In this document: positions 55,660 through 63,937 of the stretch, piece by piece
Layout of the letters: the number at the start of each line of letters is the position of its first letter
Position numbering within the stretch: the first letter of the stretch is position 1
Source of the DNA: a virus
Direction: 5' to 3' (one strand)
Length of the DNA stretch: 64,000 bases
IMG/VR virus record: IMGVR_UViG_3300029258_004337
Location: 110,679-174,678 of that record
Position numbers and translations under genes: made by a program
The notes under the pieces: generated by a model
The model's input: the letters and a program-made list of their open reading frames with translations, nothing else
The model's database searches: none
Told to the model about the DNA's origin: nothing

Positions 55660-58001
55660 GCTCTGCCGCCTACCTGAACCTGCGCGTCTTCCTCGAGGGC
55701 GTCGAGGTGCCGGCCATCGGTGCCCGGATCGTCGCCACCGCGGGCGTCCCCATCGCCTGCGAGGTGCGCCTGGTCGCGACGGACCCCATCTTCGACCTGA
55801 AGCCGCGCACCGCTGTCGCCGTCTGCGTCTTCGATGACGACAGGAGGGGGCACTCTTACGAGGGAGGCACCCAGAAGGAGCGCGCGAACCTCACGCTGGC
55901 GGACCTCCGCAACTACAAGTGCGGGTTCCTGGGCGAGCTCGCCGGCGTCAACTTCCAGAAGCAGCCCGGTCAGCGGGACGTGACCCTCGTGTTCCTGGCC
56001 CCGGACAACTACTGGGACTTCATCAAGCAGCACTACGTCAACTTCCGCAACGGCGGCATCGAGCTCATCGAGCTGGCCTTCCGAGGCGTCTCGCCCGACA
56101 AGGCCAAGTCCTTCGACGTCGCCGGCAAGGACCTGCACTCCAACCTGTTCAACTGGCTCTCGAAGAGCGAGAACGCGGAGGGCAACGACAACCTCTACCT
56201 GGGCGTCCATCGGACGCTCCGGGAGATGTGGTTCGCCGCCAACGACTGGTACGGCGGAGCCTTCAACCGTTGGCGCTACGGCGACCTGGTCGTGGGCGTG
56301 CCGCAGGACGAGACCGCGGCCAAGCTGTTCAAGCTCGACTTCTTCCAGAAGTACCTGTCCAACCGGGTCGGCGGAGGCGGCGGAGCCTACACGCTGGCCC
56401 AGATGATGCGCATGATGCTGGGCACGGTGTTCCACGACACCGTTGGGATCCCGTTCCCCTACCTGGACAAGGAGGGCCGTGCCCGGGGCTACGACCCGGA
56501 CGACGGCTCCGCGCTGTCGCGTCGTCTCATCAAGCGCGACGACGGGTGGGCCGACGCCACCCTCAACTACACGGCGATCGTGCCGCACGCGCCCTTCATG
56601 GCGCCTCCGGTCTGCAACATCGTCTTCCCGAACCAGTACAACATCGTCTCGCACAACCGGGACTTCCTGAACGAGCCCACCCGGATGTTCGTCCGCACCA
56701 GCTTGCTGCTGAACGGGGCACCCAACAAGTGGCTCACCGAGCGCTTCTACGCCCCGGACTTCGACTCCCTCGACGGCATGACCGTCAACGCGAAGAACGG
56801 GTCCTTCCTCGAGCGCATGGCGACGACCGTACTCCCTCACGAGCGGTGGACCGGGCTCAACCCGGTGGAGCACTGGCAGGACGACCTCAGCGCCTACGTC
56901 GCGAAGGGCCCTCGCCGCGACTACCTGTCGAAGCTGGCGGACTACAGCTTCTGGCTGGGCCGCTTCGCTCGCCGCACCATGAGCTTCACGGGGCCGCTGA
57001 ACCTCAACCTCGTGCCGGGCTTCCCGGCCGTCCTGATGTCTGACGTCTACTCGCCCCTGCACATGGCCAAGCACATCTTCGGGCACATGCACACCGTGGT
57101 GCACATGATCGACCAGCGCGGGGGCATCACGCAGGGGACCATCACCCACGCCAGGCACCACACGGAGGTCCTCGACTTCGACTCCGATGCTTCCACGCTG
57201 TCGGACGACGGGACGGGGGCGGACTACCGATCGCTGTCGACCCTGGTCGACAGAGGCACCGACGGGTTCCTGGACGACCGGTACGACGTCAAGCGCGTAG
57301 GTGCCGAGGTCTACGACCTGCTGCTCGGGTGCGAGAGCCTGTACGACCTCGGGGAGCGCCTTGCGGACCAGGTCGACACCGAGGCCGCGGAGGCCAACGT
57401 TCCTCTCGTCGTGGGAGGCGACAAGTTCTGGAAGGACATCGACGGCGACAAGCACCCGCTTCGCCGCGCCATCTGGGCTCTGGAGATCGCCTGGCGTCTC
57501 CAGAACGCCGAGGGCGGGGACCTGCGCAGCATGGCCCAGGAGGTCACCTGGAGGCCCAAGGCATCCCTCGTGGAGGTCCTGGGTCACCCGGACGCCACCG
57601 ACTCCGCCAACGACACCGACCTCGACCTGACCGACGTCTACGACGAGGAGGGGATCCCGGCGGAAGGGTTCCTGTCCTCTGCCTTCGACCCCGGCTCCTT
57701 CGCGGCCAAGCCCGCGGCCGACGGCGGCGGGGACGGGTACAAGGGCGTCGACTTCACCACCCGGACGAGGAAGACGGTGAAGGTCCGGCGCACCCTCCCC
57801 GCCGGCGAGACCATCGTGGACGCGAACGGGAAGACCATCGGCCCCTCGGACCGGGACCTGCAGTACGACGCCCAGTCCACCACGGAGACTGCGGTCGAGC
57901 ACGAGGTCGATGCCAGTTACAATCTGCAGGAGAGCGGGCTGATCCGGCGTCAGTGCGTGCAGGACTACGTGAAGAGCCTGGAGCTCCGGGGGTTGGGATG
58001 A
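55656..58001 (+). CDS. Large baseplate/tail hub-like protein
   Basis: A 781-residue protein. The N-terminus (LNLRVFLEGVEVPAIGARIV, then ATAGVPIACEVRLV) and a segment FTGPLNLNLVPGFPAVLMSD (about 450-469) resemble baseplate hub proteins of contractile or long tails, where a strand-rich domain binds the tape measure end. The rest is unrecognised. GTG 55656 overlaps the preceding stop. Confidence 0.55.
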   Translation: MSSAAYLNLRVFLEGVEVPAIGARIVATAGVPIACEVRLVATDPIFDLKPRTAVAVCVFDDDRRGHSYEGGTQKERANLTLADLRNYKCGFLGELAGVNFQKQPGQRDVTLVFLAPDNYWDFIKQHYVNFRNGGIELIELAFRGVSPDKAKSFDVAGKDLHSNLFNWLSKSENAEGNDNLYLGVHRTLREMWFAANDWYGGAFNRWRYGDLVVGVPQDETAAKLFKLDFFQKYLSNRVGGGGGAYTLAQMMRMMLGTVFHDTVGIPFPYLDKEGRARGYDPDDGSALSRRLIKRDDGWADATLNYTAIVPHAPFMAPPVCNIVFPNQYNIVSHNRDFLNEPTRMFVRTSLLLNGAPNKWLTERFYAPDFDSLDGMTVNAKNGSFLERMATTVLPHERWTGLNPVEHWQDDLSAYVAKGPRRDYLSKLADYSFWLGRFARRTMSFTGPLNLNLVPGFPAVLMSDVYSPLHMAKHIFGHMHTVVHMIDQRGGITQGTITHARHHTEVLDFDSDASTLSDDGTGADYRSLSTLVDRGTDGFLDDRYDVKRVGAEVYDLLLGCESLYDLGERLADQVDTEAAEANVPLVVGGDKFWKDIDGDKHPLRRAIWALEIAWRLQNAEGGDLRSMAQEVTWRPKASLVEVLGHPDATDSANDTDLDLTDVYDEEGIPAEGFLSSAFDPGSFAAKPAADGGGDGYKGVDFTTRTRKTVKVRRTLPAGETIVDANGKTIGPSDRDLQYDAQSTTETAVEHEVDASYNLQESGLIRRQCVQDYVKSLELRGLG

Positions 58002-59689
58002 TCGTCACGCCAGCCGGCTCGTACAGCACCGACGGGGACCTCACGAAGGTCGCCCGTGCCGGCCACTGGCGTCAGCTGGAGCCTGGAGAGACCGGACACG
58101 ACCAGACCGGCAACAAGGTCCGGGGCAAGACCTGGGTGGACGGGAACCTCAAGCCCAACATCAAGCCCTACGAGCACCAGGCAGACGCGCTCAAGACCAT
58201 CAAGACGCTGAAGCCCGGGAGGGGCATCATCCTCGCCCACGGCACCGGCACGGGGAAGACGCCCTCGGCGGTCATGGCGGTGGAGCAGCAGCGCAGCAGC
58301 ACGCAGGACCGCTCCCGTGCCCTCATCGTGGCCCCCGCCGGCCTCCGGGAGAACTTCCACGCGAGCGGCGTCCAGAAGTTCACGACATCGAGCTCGCAGA
58401 TCGTGGCCCGCCCCGAGCAGGTCAAGCCGGGAGTGGACTACACCGTAGTCTCCTACGCCGCGTTCCGAGAGAACCCGCAGGGCTTCATCGACGCGGTGAA
58501 GCCGACCATCGTGGTGGCCGACGAGTTCCACCGGGTCGCGAACCCGGAGAGCAAGGGGTTCAAGGCGTTCGAGGCCGTGCGGTCGCAGATCCCGCGCTTC
58601 GTGGGCCTCACCGCCTCCATCTCGCAGAACGACCCTGCCGACATCGCGCCGCTCCTCTCCCTGGCCAGAGGCGAGCCCATCGACCGGCAGAAGTTCCGTC
58701 GGCGGCACGTGCGCGACGTGAAGACGGACCAGAAGGGCATCTTCGGTGGCAAGATCACGCGCCCCGAGCTCAAGAAGGAGGGCGAGCTCTCCGCCCTGGT
58801 CGGCCGGTCGGTGCACTACGTCGAGGACCTGGACGCGGACAGCAAGCCCAGCTCGAGCATCGAGACCGTCGAGGTCCCGATGGCGGGGGAGCAGCTCAAG
58901 GTCTACCGACGCACGATGAAGGGCATCGACCCACGCACCCAGCAGCGTGCGATGTCCGGCCTGCTGCCCGGGGAGGAGAAGACCAACGTCTTGACGCGGC
59001 TCATGCTGGCCCGGAAGGCGAGCAACAGCCTCCACACCGTCATGCCCATGCCCCTCGAGGAGGCGGCGGAGAGGACGCCCAAGGTGAAGCGTCTGCTCGA
59101 CGACACCGTGAAGCACCTGTCGGACACGCCGGACGGCAAGGTGATCATCTACACGAACTTCGTGAAGGGGGGCGTCGACGTCGTGAGCGCGGGCCTGCGT
59201 GCTCGGGGCATCCCGTTCGGCATCTTCGCCGGCAAGAGCGTCCCGGGCATGACCGAGTCGGCCCGGCAGCAGGCCGTCACCGACTACCAGGCAGGCCGGA
59301 AGAAGGTGATCATCATCACAGGCGCAGGCGCCGAGGGCCTGTCCCTCGGCGACACGACCGCCGTGCACATGCTCGACGGCAGCTATAACCCCGAGCGCAA
59401 CAGCCAGGCCCAGGCCCGAGGCATCCGGGCCGGGGGCCAGTCTCATCGTCCCGTCGGCGAGCGGCACGTGAAGGTGCGGCGCTACGTGTCCACGGTCCCT
59501 CGAGGCTTCTGGCGGACCATCACCTTCCAGAAGGCGCCGCAGAGCGCGGACCAGTTCGTCTACAACACGGCGGCGCGGAAGGCGTCCGCCAACACCGACC
59601 TCCGCGCCGTCCTTGAGCGCAGGTCGCGTCACGAGTCCAAGGACAGAGACAGCGTCATGCACCGCATGTTCGCCCGGGAGCCCGCATGA
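57998..59689 (+). CDS. SF2 helicase, SNF2/DEAD-like, in the virion module
   Basis: A 563-residue protein. It has PYEHQADALKTI (57-68; Q-motif-like), Walker A AHGTGTGKT (80-88), VADEFHRV (173-180; DE-x-H), GLTAS (203-207; motif III), then TNFVKGG and GAGAEGLSLGDTTAVHMLDG, QAQARGIRAG (motifs V and VI). The layout is that of SNF2-type ATPases that move along double-stranded DNA. Its place between baseplate and capsid-associated genes, and its overlap with both, suggests late expression. GGGGGTTGGG precedes ATG 57998. Confidence 0.85.
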   Translation: MIVTPAGSYSTDGDLTKVARAGHWRQLEPGETGHDQTGNKVRGKTWVDGNLKPNIKPYEHQADALKTIKTLKPGRGIILAHGTGTGKTPSAVMAVEQQRSSTQDRSRALIVAPAGLRENFHASGVQKFTTSSSQIVARPEQVKPGVDYTVVSYAAFRENPQGFIDAVKPTIVVADEFHRVANPESKGFKAFEAVRSQIPRFVGLTASISQNDPADIAPLLSLARGEPIDRQKFRRRHVRDVKTDQKGIFGGKITRPELKKEGELSALVGRSVHYVEDLDADSKPSSSIETVEVPMAGEQLKVYRRTMKGIDPRTQQRAMSGLLPGEEKTNVLTRLMLARKASNSLHTVMPMPLEEAAERTPKVKRLLDDTVKHLSDTPDGKVIIYTNFVKGGVDVVSAGLRARGIPFGIFAGKSVPGMTESARQQAVTDYQAGRKKVIIITGAGAEGLSLGDTTAVHMLDGSYNPERNSQAQARGIRAGGQSHRPVGERHVKVRRYVSTVPRGFWRTITFQKAPQSADQFVYNTAARKASANTDLRAVLERRSRHESKDRDSVMHRMFAREPA

Positions 59690-60051
59690 ACGACGCCTAC
59701 ATCCAGGAGCTGGAGAAGCTCGCGGCCAAGGAGCCGGTGAAGCCTCGCATCCCGGCCGCAGCCAAGTTCTCGCCTCGCTGGTGGGCGGGCCTGGGCACGG
59801 CCGCTGCTGCCGCGTACGGGGTCGGCAAGCTCGGGCAGATCATGAAGCCTCCCGAGCTGCAGAAGAGGAAGGCCGCCGCCTACCGGATGGAGAAGCGTGC
59901 GGGCCGGCGTCCGAGAGGCATCAACCCCGTCTTCAACCTGCGGGGCAGGGAGAAGATGCGTCTGCGCGGCAAGTCGCTGGAAGCTCTCCTGGCCGAAGCG
60001 CAACGCAGGCGGCCTAACTCCCTGAGGAAGGACAAGCTCCTCGGTAGGTGA
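59686..60051 (+). CDS. Small basic protein with ELEK-type N-terminus
   Basis: A 121-residue protein starting MNDAYIQELEKLAAKEPVKP, then a hydrophobic Ala/Gly segment (WWAGLGTAAAAAYGVGKLGQ) and a strongly Arg/Lys-rich C-terminus. The start matches those at 22584 and 62391. Basic and late, it could be packaged with DNA. ATG 59686 overlaps the helicase stop. Confidence 0.6.
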   Translation: MNDAYIQELEKLAAKEPVKPRIPAAAKFSPRWWAGLGTAAAAAYGVGKLGQIMKPPELQKRKAAAYRMEKRAGRRPRGINPVFNLRGREKMRLRGKSLEALLAEAQRRRPNSLRKDKLLGR

Positions 60052-60077
60052 CACGAGGGCTCTCCTCACGTTAGGCT
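60048..60077 (+). promoter_or_regulatory. Sigma70-like promoter candidate
   Basis: GTGACA, 18 bases, TAGGCT, upstream of the structural-type gene at 60139. It starts in the stop region of the preceding gene. Confidence 0.4.
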
Positions 60078-60090
60078 TCCTGCGTCTCGA

Positions 60091-60109
60091 CGCGACCACC
60101 CCGGTCGCG
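60091..60109 (+). promoter_or_regulatory. 5' leader stem-loop
   Basis: CGCGACC and GGTCGCG form a 7-base-pair stem with a 5-base loop in the leader of the 60139 gene. It could stabilise a highly translated message or terminate upstream transcription. Confidence 0.4.
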
Positions 60110-60138
60110 GGACAGCAATTCCCGTCGAGGAGATTCTC

Positions 60139-60780
60139 ATGACGCGCCCGACCCCGCCCTACGGCTACCACCCCCTCCGAGGCCTCGTCGGCTTCGATCC
60201 CGACGCTCATGGCTTCTGGAAGAAGAACGACGCCGCGCTGCGCGACGCGACGCTGCGTGCCTACGCGGCGCGCACCGAGATCCTGGGCGGAGTGGCCGGC
60301 CTCACCGCCGGTGCCTCCCTCGCCGCCGATGCTCTGCACTTCGACTTCAGCAGCTCCTCGCTCGGCCAGGCCCGCGTCGAGGGCGTCGGGGTCCTCCTGG
60401 CTCCCGACGACGACGCCGACATCGACATGCTGACCGCCGGCGGCGAGGTGTCCCAGCCGATCAACCTCGACGGCTCCGATGCCAGTGGCGTCACGCTGGG
60501 TGCTGGCGAGAAGGTGGCTGGTGCGCTGATCTACACCAACAGCGACGGGTCGGGCGACGCCGTCGGCGCCAACATCTCCCACAAGGCGCTGCTCGTCCTG
60601 GGCACCCCGACCACGGGCGACACCACCCCCATCACCTCCCGGCAGATCCAGAACGCCCTCGACGCCTCGACCGGCGTGCACGACGGCTGGACCGCGTGGA
60701 TGTGGGCGGCCGCCTTCGAGTGGACGGACGCTCCCGCCCTCACCATCGTCCCGAACGTCGACAACCGCCTCGGCGTCTGA
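60139..60780 (+). CDS. Putative virion protein (decoration or minor structural)
   Basis: A 213-residue acidic protein. The first 55 residues are aromatic and helical, then a beta-rich part (DFSSSSLGQARVEGVGVLLA... ) with many Gly, Asp and Thr, as in surface virion proteins. A strong CGAGGAG before ATG 60139, its own promoter candidate, a leader hairpin and strong third-position C bias point to high late expression. No family recognised. Confidence 0.5.
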   Translation: MTRPTPPYGYHPLRGLVGFDPDAHGFWKKNDAALRDATLRAYAARTEILGGVAGLTAGASLAADALHFDFSSSSLGQARVEGVGVLLAPDDDADIDMLTAGGEVSQPINLDGSDASGVTLGAGEKVAGALIYTNSDGSGDAVGANISHKALLVLGTPTTGDTTPITSRQIQNALDASTGVHDGWTAWMWAAAFEWTDAPALTIVPNVDNRLGV

Positions 60781-60795
60781 TGCCTGGAGGGTCGC

Positions 60796-62394
60796 ATGGC
60801 CCTTCCGGTAGCGGAAGCGATGGTCAAGGTCGCTGAAGAGAAGCAGCGTAGCTACGCCCACAAGGCCGTGGCTGCGTTGCCTCTTGCGGCGGCGCAGGCG
60901 ATCGGCGACATCCCCAAGGGCGCCATCGAGAGGGGAACAGAGCAGGCGGCGATGGGCAAGAAGCCCCGCCTCAAGGACGCTCTCCGTCTCGGGAAGGCGA
61001 AGTCGATCAGCCGGCTCGGCGTAGGGGCCGTCACGACCCCGATGTTCCTCTCGGGCATCGAGGACCTGCAGAGCAAGGACAAGAAGAAGAAGCGGGAAGG
61101 CGCAGCCAAGGTGGTGGGCGCCGGAACCGCGTTCAGCGCCACCAAGGGCGGCCTCGAGGCGGCGATCGACAAGGGCATCAGGTCGCCCCAGGTCGGGAAG
61201 GCCGTGAAGGGCGCGTTCGGTGCGCGCATGGTCACCGGGGCGGCAGGGGGTCTCCTCACCGCCAAGGCCATCGCCAAGTCCCTGGACCGCAAGCCCAAGA
61301 GCGAGTCCCAGCGGAAGAAGGACGCCGTCAAGCCCTACGCGGTGGGCGGCGCCATCGGCCTTGCGGAGGGCGCGGGCGAGTCCGCGCTGGCCAAGGGCCT
61401 GCGCTCCAAGGGAGCACGTCGGGCGGCCATGTCCAAGGGCCTCGGACGTGCCGCCGGCGGCGTGGTCGGCACGGCGCTCCTGAAGGAGATCGCCAAGGCG
61501 GGCACCCGGAAGAAGGGCATGGAGAAGAAGGCCGCCGAGCAGATGGGCGACTCCTACGGGGCCTATCTGGCCGCCTACGAGTGGGCTGGCTCCCAGCCCA
61601 CTCACGTCGCAGCGAAGAAGGCGATGACGCTGTCGTCGGAGGCGCGCATGGGGCCGATGCGTCGGGCGACGTACCGAGGCATCGTCGACGGAGCTCAAGG
61701 AGCTCCTCCCGTAGCGCCCCAGCGCCCGGGCATCGCGGACGTCGCCGTCCTCGGCATGGTGCTCGGCGCTCCCCACCTCGCGCTCGAGGCCCTGGAAGGC
61801 TTGCCCGTCGACAAGCGAGACATCCTCCTCCGGGAAGGCATCGACCGGCTGGCGGTCTCCAAGGCCGTGTCGCTCCACCTGGGCGAGAAGGGATCCGAGG
61901 CGGCGCTGCCCGGGCAGATGTTCCTGGCCCCCGACTCCCCGGCCGGCGTAGCCGCTCACGAGCTCGGGCACGCGACGGCAGGGCGGGTACGTCAGGCGAC
62001 CATCGGCAGCCAGACCGCCCTCAAGGCCCACCGCGCAGCCGCCCTCACCTCGACTCTGCTGCCGCTGGCGGTCTTCCTCTCGACCACGGAGAAGGACTTC
62101 GCGACGCCCGAGGACGTTGAGGCGCGCGCGGCGTGGCTGGAGAGCATGGGCAAGATCTCGGCCCTGGTGGCCAGCCCGAAGCTCGCGGAGGAGGCGATGG
62201 CCTCCTACAAGGCCGCGCAGTACCTTCAGCGTGTGGGCGGCGACGTCGCCGGCGCGGGACGCAAAGTGCTCATGCACTCCCTGGCCCGGCAGATCCCCGC
62301 GTTCGCCACCTACGCCGCGCCTCTGGCGCTCCCCTTCGTTGCTGCAGGCCAGCTCCGCGCCAAGGCGCGGGAGGCCCGAGAGAGGTCCCGATGA
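60796..62394 (+). CDS. Membrane-type zinc metallopeptidase (HELGH) in the virion module
   Basis: A 532-residue protein. The N-terminal 250 residues are Ala/Gly/Lys-rich with hydrophobic stretches. Residues ~380-475 have GVAAHELGHATAG (H388-E-x-x-H392), a following helix pair with a hydrophobic span (LTSTLLPLAVFL) and KLAEEAMASYKAAQYL, where a glutamate could be the third zinc ligand. This order resembles YugP-like neutral zinc peptidases. It ends in a basic tail. Late position suggests a virion or lysis-linked protease. GGAGGG precedes ATG 60796. Confidence 0.6.
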   Translation: MALPVAEAMVKVAEEKQRSYAHKAVAALPLAAAQAIGDIPKGAIERGTEQAAMGKKPRLKDALRLGKAKSISRLGVGAVTTPMFLSGIEDLQSKDKKKKREGAAKVVGAGTAFSATKGGLEAAIDKGIRSPQVGKAVKGAFGARMVTGAAGGLLTAKAIAKSLDRKPKSESQRKKDAVKPYAVGGAIGLAEGAGESALAKGLRSKGARRAAMSKGLGRAAGGVVGTALLKEIAKAGTRKKGMEKKAAEQMGDSYGAYLAAYEWAGSQPTHVAAKKAMTLSSEARMGPMRRATYRGIVDGAQGAPPVAPQRPGIADVAVLGMVLGAPHLALEALEGLPVDKRDILLREGIDRLAVSKAVSLHLGEKGSEAALPGQMFLAPDSPAGVAAHELGHATAGRVRQATIGSQTALKAHRAAALTSTLLPLAVFLSTTEKDFATPEDVEARAAWLESMGKISALVASPKLAEEAMASYKAAQYLQRVGGDVAGAGRKVLMHSLARQIPAFATYAAPLALPFVAAGQLRAKAREARERSR

Positions 62395-62942
62395 TCGTCC
62401 CGCCCGACGCTGCCCCGTTCTTCCTCGCAGAGATGGAGAAGTGCGCCTCGTTCGCCAAGGTGCGCTCCGCCCAGGCCGCGCTCCGGGGAGCGGAGGCTGC
62501 GCACAGCCGGTTCAAGGCGGGGGCCGGCATGAGCCGGTGGAACCCCTTCTCCCAGGCGTGGACCGACGCCAAGAACGCCAAGACGAAGCTCAAGGGCGCG
62601 CGCGCGAAGTTCAAGAGCGAGGTCGGAGGAATCGAGGCCGATGCGCGCCGGCAGGCGGCCAACCTGGGCGACAACGCCGAGGCTGCTGCCACCGTGGGCG
62701 CCGCCCGGTGGGCTCGTCGAGGCGGGGACGTCTCGGCCATGAAGTCGCCCGCCGAGAAGGCCCAGGCCAAGGCGGCCGCCGAGGCGGCCAAGAAGAAGGC
62801 CGAGGAGGAGGCCCAGGCCAAGGCCCAGCAGGCGTCGGCCTCCAAGTTCCGCACGAAGGCTGGCGTAGGTCTCGGCGCAGCCGGCCTCGGGGCGCTCTAC
62901 CTCGGCACCCGTCCCAAGAAGACGCAGTCGATGGGGTACTGA
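62391..62942 (+). CDS. Ala/Lys-rich protein with ELEK-like N-terminus
   Basis: A 183-residue protein. PFFLAEMEKCASFAKVRSAQ near the start resembles the N-termini at 22584 and 59686. The middle is an Ala/Lys/Glu helix (AKAAAEAAKKKAEEEAQAKA) and the end has a short Gly/Ala segment (AGVGLGAAGLGALYLG). It may be a virion-internal protein. ATG 62391 overlaps the metallopeptidase stop. Confidence 0.55.
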   Translation: MIVPPDAAPFFLAEMEKCASFAKVRSAQAALRGAEAAHSRFKAGAGMSRWNPFSQAWTDAKNAKTKLKGARAKFKSEVGGIEADARRQAANLGDNAEAAATVGAARWARRGGDVSAMKSPAEKAQAKAAAEAAKKKAEEEAQAKAQQASASKFRTKAGVGLGAAGLGALYLGTRPKKTQSMGY

Positions 62943-62945
62943 CGC

Positions 62946-63731
62946 ATGGCGTGGTCCCGCAAGGAGAAGCTCCAGCAGGCCCAGCGAGACCTCGAGCTCT
63001 GGCAGGCGTGGAAAGAAGATCCCACGGAGGAGAAGCTGATCCCGCTCATGGAGCAGATCAGGCCTCTCATCCATCAGCGGGTGTCGAAGTACAGCACCAG
63101 CCCGGTCCCGGAGCCCGCGGTTCTGGCGGCGGCGCACCACCACGCCATGAAGGGCCTGCAGACCTACAAGCCTGGACACAACACCCAGCTGAAGTCGTGG
63201 GTCTACAAGTACCTCCAGGGCGTGCACTCCGACGTGTCGAAGCACGCCAACATCGGGCGCATCCCCTACCGGCGCAGCAGGCAGATCGGCCTGTTCCGAG
63301 AGGTCGTCTCCGGGCTCGAGGAGGAGCTCGGCCACGAGCCCGACACGCAGACCATCGCCGAGAGGATGAACACCAGCCTCGCGGAGGCCGGCAGGCTTCG
63401 AGCCACCAACCAGTGGACCCCCTCTCACGTGGACAAGATGCGCATCGACGTGAACCGGGCCGACCACATCGAGTCCTTGGCGGCCACCGAGCCGGACAAG
63501 CTCGAGGACATGCGCTCCGGAACCCAGCGCGAGATCATGCGGTACATCTACCAGGACCTCTCTCCGCGGGAGCGCACCGTCTTCGAGTACCAGCACGGCA
63601 TGTACGGGCGCCCCCAGCTCAACGGCACGCAGACGGCGAAGAAGATGGGCGTGAGCGCGCCCACGGTGTCGCGCATCCGGAACAGCATCCAGGGCAAGAT
63701 CGACGAGCGCATGAAGCGCCGGGGGATGTGA
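62946..63731 (+). CDS. Phage RNA polymerase sigma factor (sigma-70 family)
   Basis: A 261-residue protein. Residues 31-105 are region 2 (IRPLIHQRVSKYS... LQTYKPGHNTQLKSWVYKYL), 120-155 region 3-like (EELGHEPDTQTIAERMN) and 205-250 region 4 (LSPRERTVFEYQHGMYG, then NGTQTAKKMGVSAPTVSRIR as the helix-turn-helix). It redirects host RNA polymerase. Region 1 is absent, like other phage and FliA-type sigmas. It is the best candidate to read the CGCATAAG elements or late promoters. ATG 62946 is 3 bases after the previous stop. Confidence 0.85.
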   Translation: MAWSRKEKLQQAQRDLELWQAWKEDPTEEKLIPLMEQIRPLIHQRVSKYSTSPVPEPAVLAAAHHHAMKGLQTYKPGHNTQLKSWVYKYLQGVHSDVSKHANIGRIPYRRSRQIGLFREVVSGLEEELGHEPDTQTIAERMNTSLAEAGRLRATNQWTPSHVDKMRIDVNRADHIESLAATEPDKLEDMRSGTQREIMRYIYQDLSPRERTVFEYQHGMYGRPQLNGTQTAKKMGVSAPTVSRIRNSIQGKIDERMKRRGM

Positions 63732-63937
63732 TGCCGCTGTCTCCCGAGACCACCGCGCAGATGCAGGACACCGTCGCTGCCCTGGAGGAGTACCGCGTGG
63801 CCCGGGTCGCGGAGGTGGAGGCCGATGCGGACGCGCTGCGCCGCATCAAGCTGGGCACCCAGCAGGTCGTTCCAGACGTGGTAGAGGTAGCAGCAGATGA
63901 TGCGTCTGCCCTCCTCAACGAGGTCTTGAGCTCCTGA
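63731..63937 (+). CDS. Small acidic helical protein
   Basis: A 68-residue protein (MPLSPETTAQMQDTVAALEE...), all helical and acidic. TGATG junctions with the sigma gene and the next gene. It could be an anti-sigma or structural peptide; no evidence decides. Confidence 0.55.
   Translation: MPLSPETTAQMQDTVAALEEYRVARVAEVEADADALRRIKLGTQQVVPDVVEVAADDASALLNEVLSS

Noticed and set aside
55605-57902. Open frame of 765 codons on the minus strand
   Set aside because: Shadow of the large baseplate gene at 55656-58001. The protein shows the unnatural Val/Arg/Asp-rich composition of antisense frames.
57965-62277. Minus-strand open frames of 565 and 882 codons
   Set aside because: Antisense to the helicase and metallopeptidase genes, whose motifs are clear on the plus strand.
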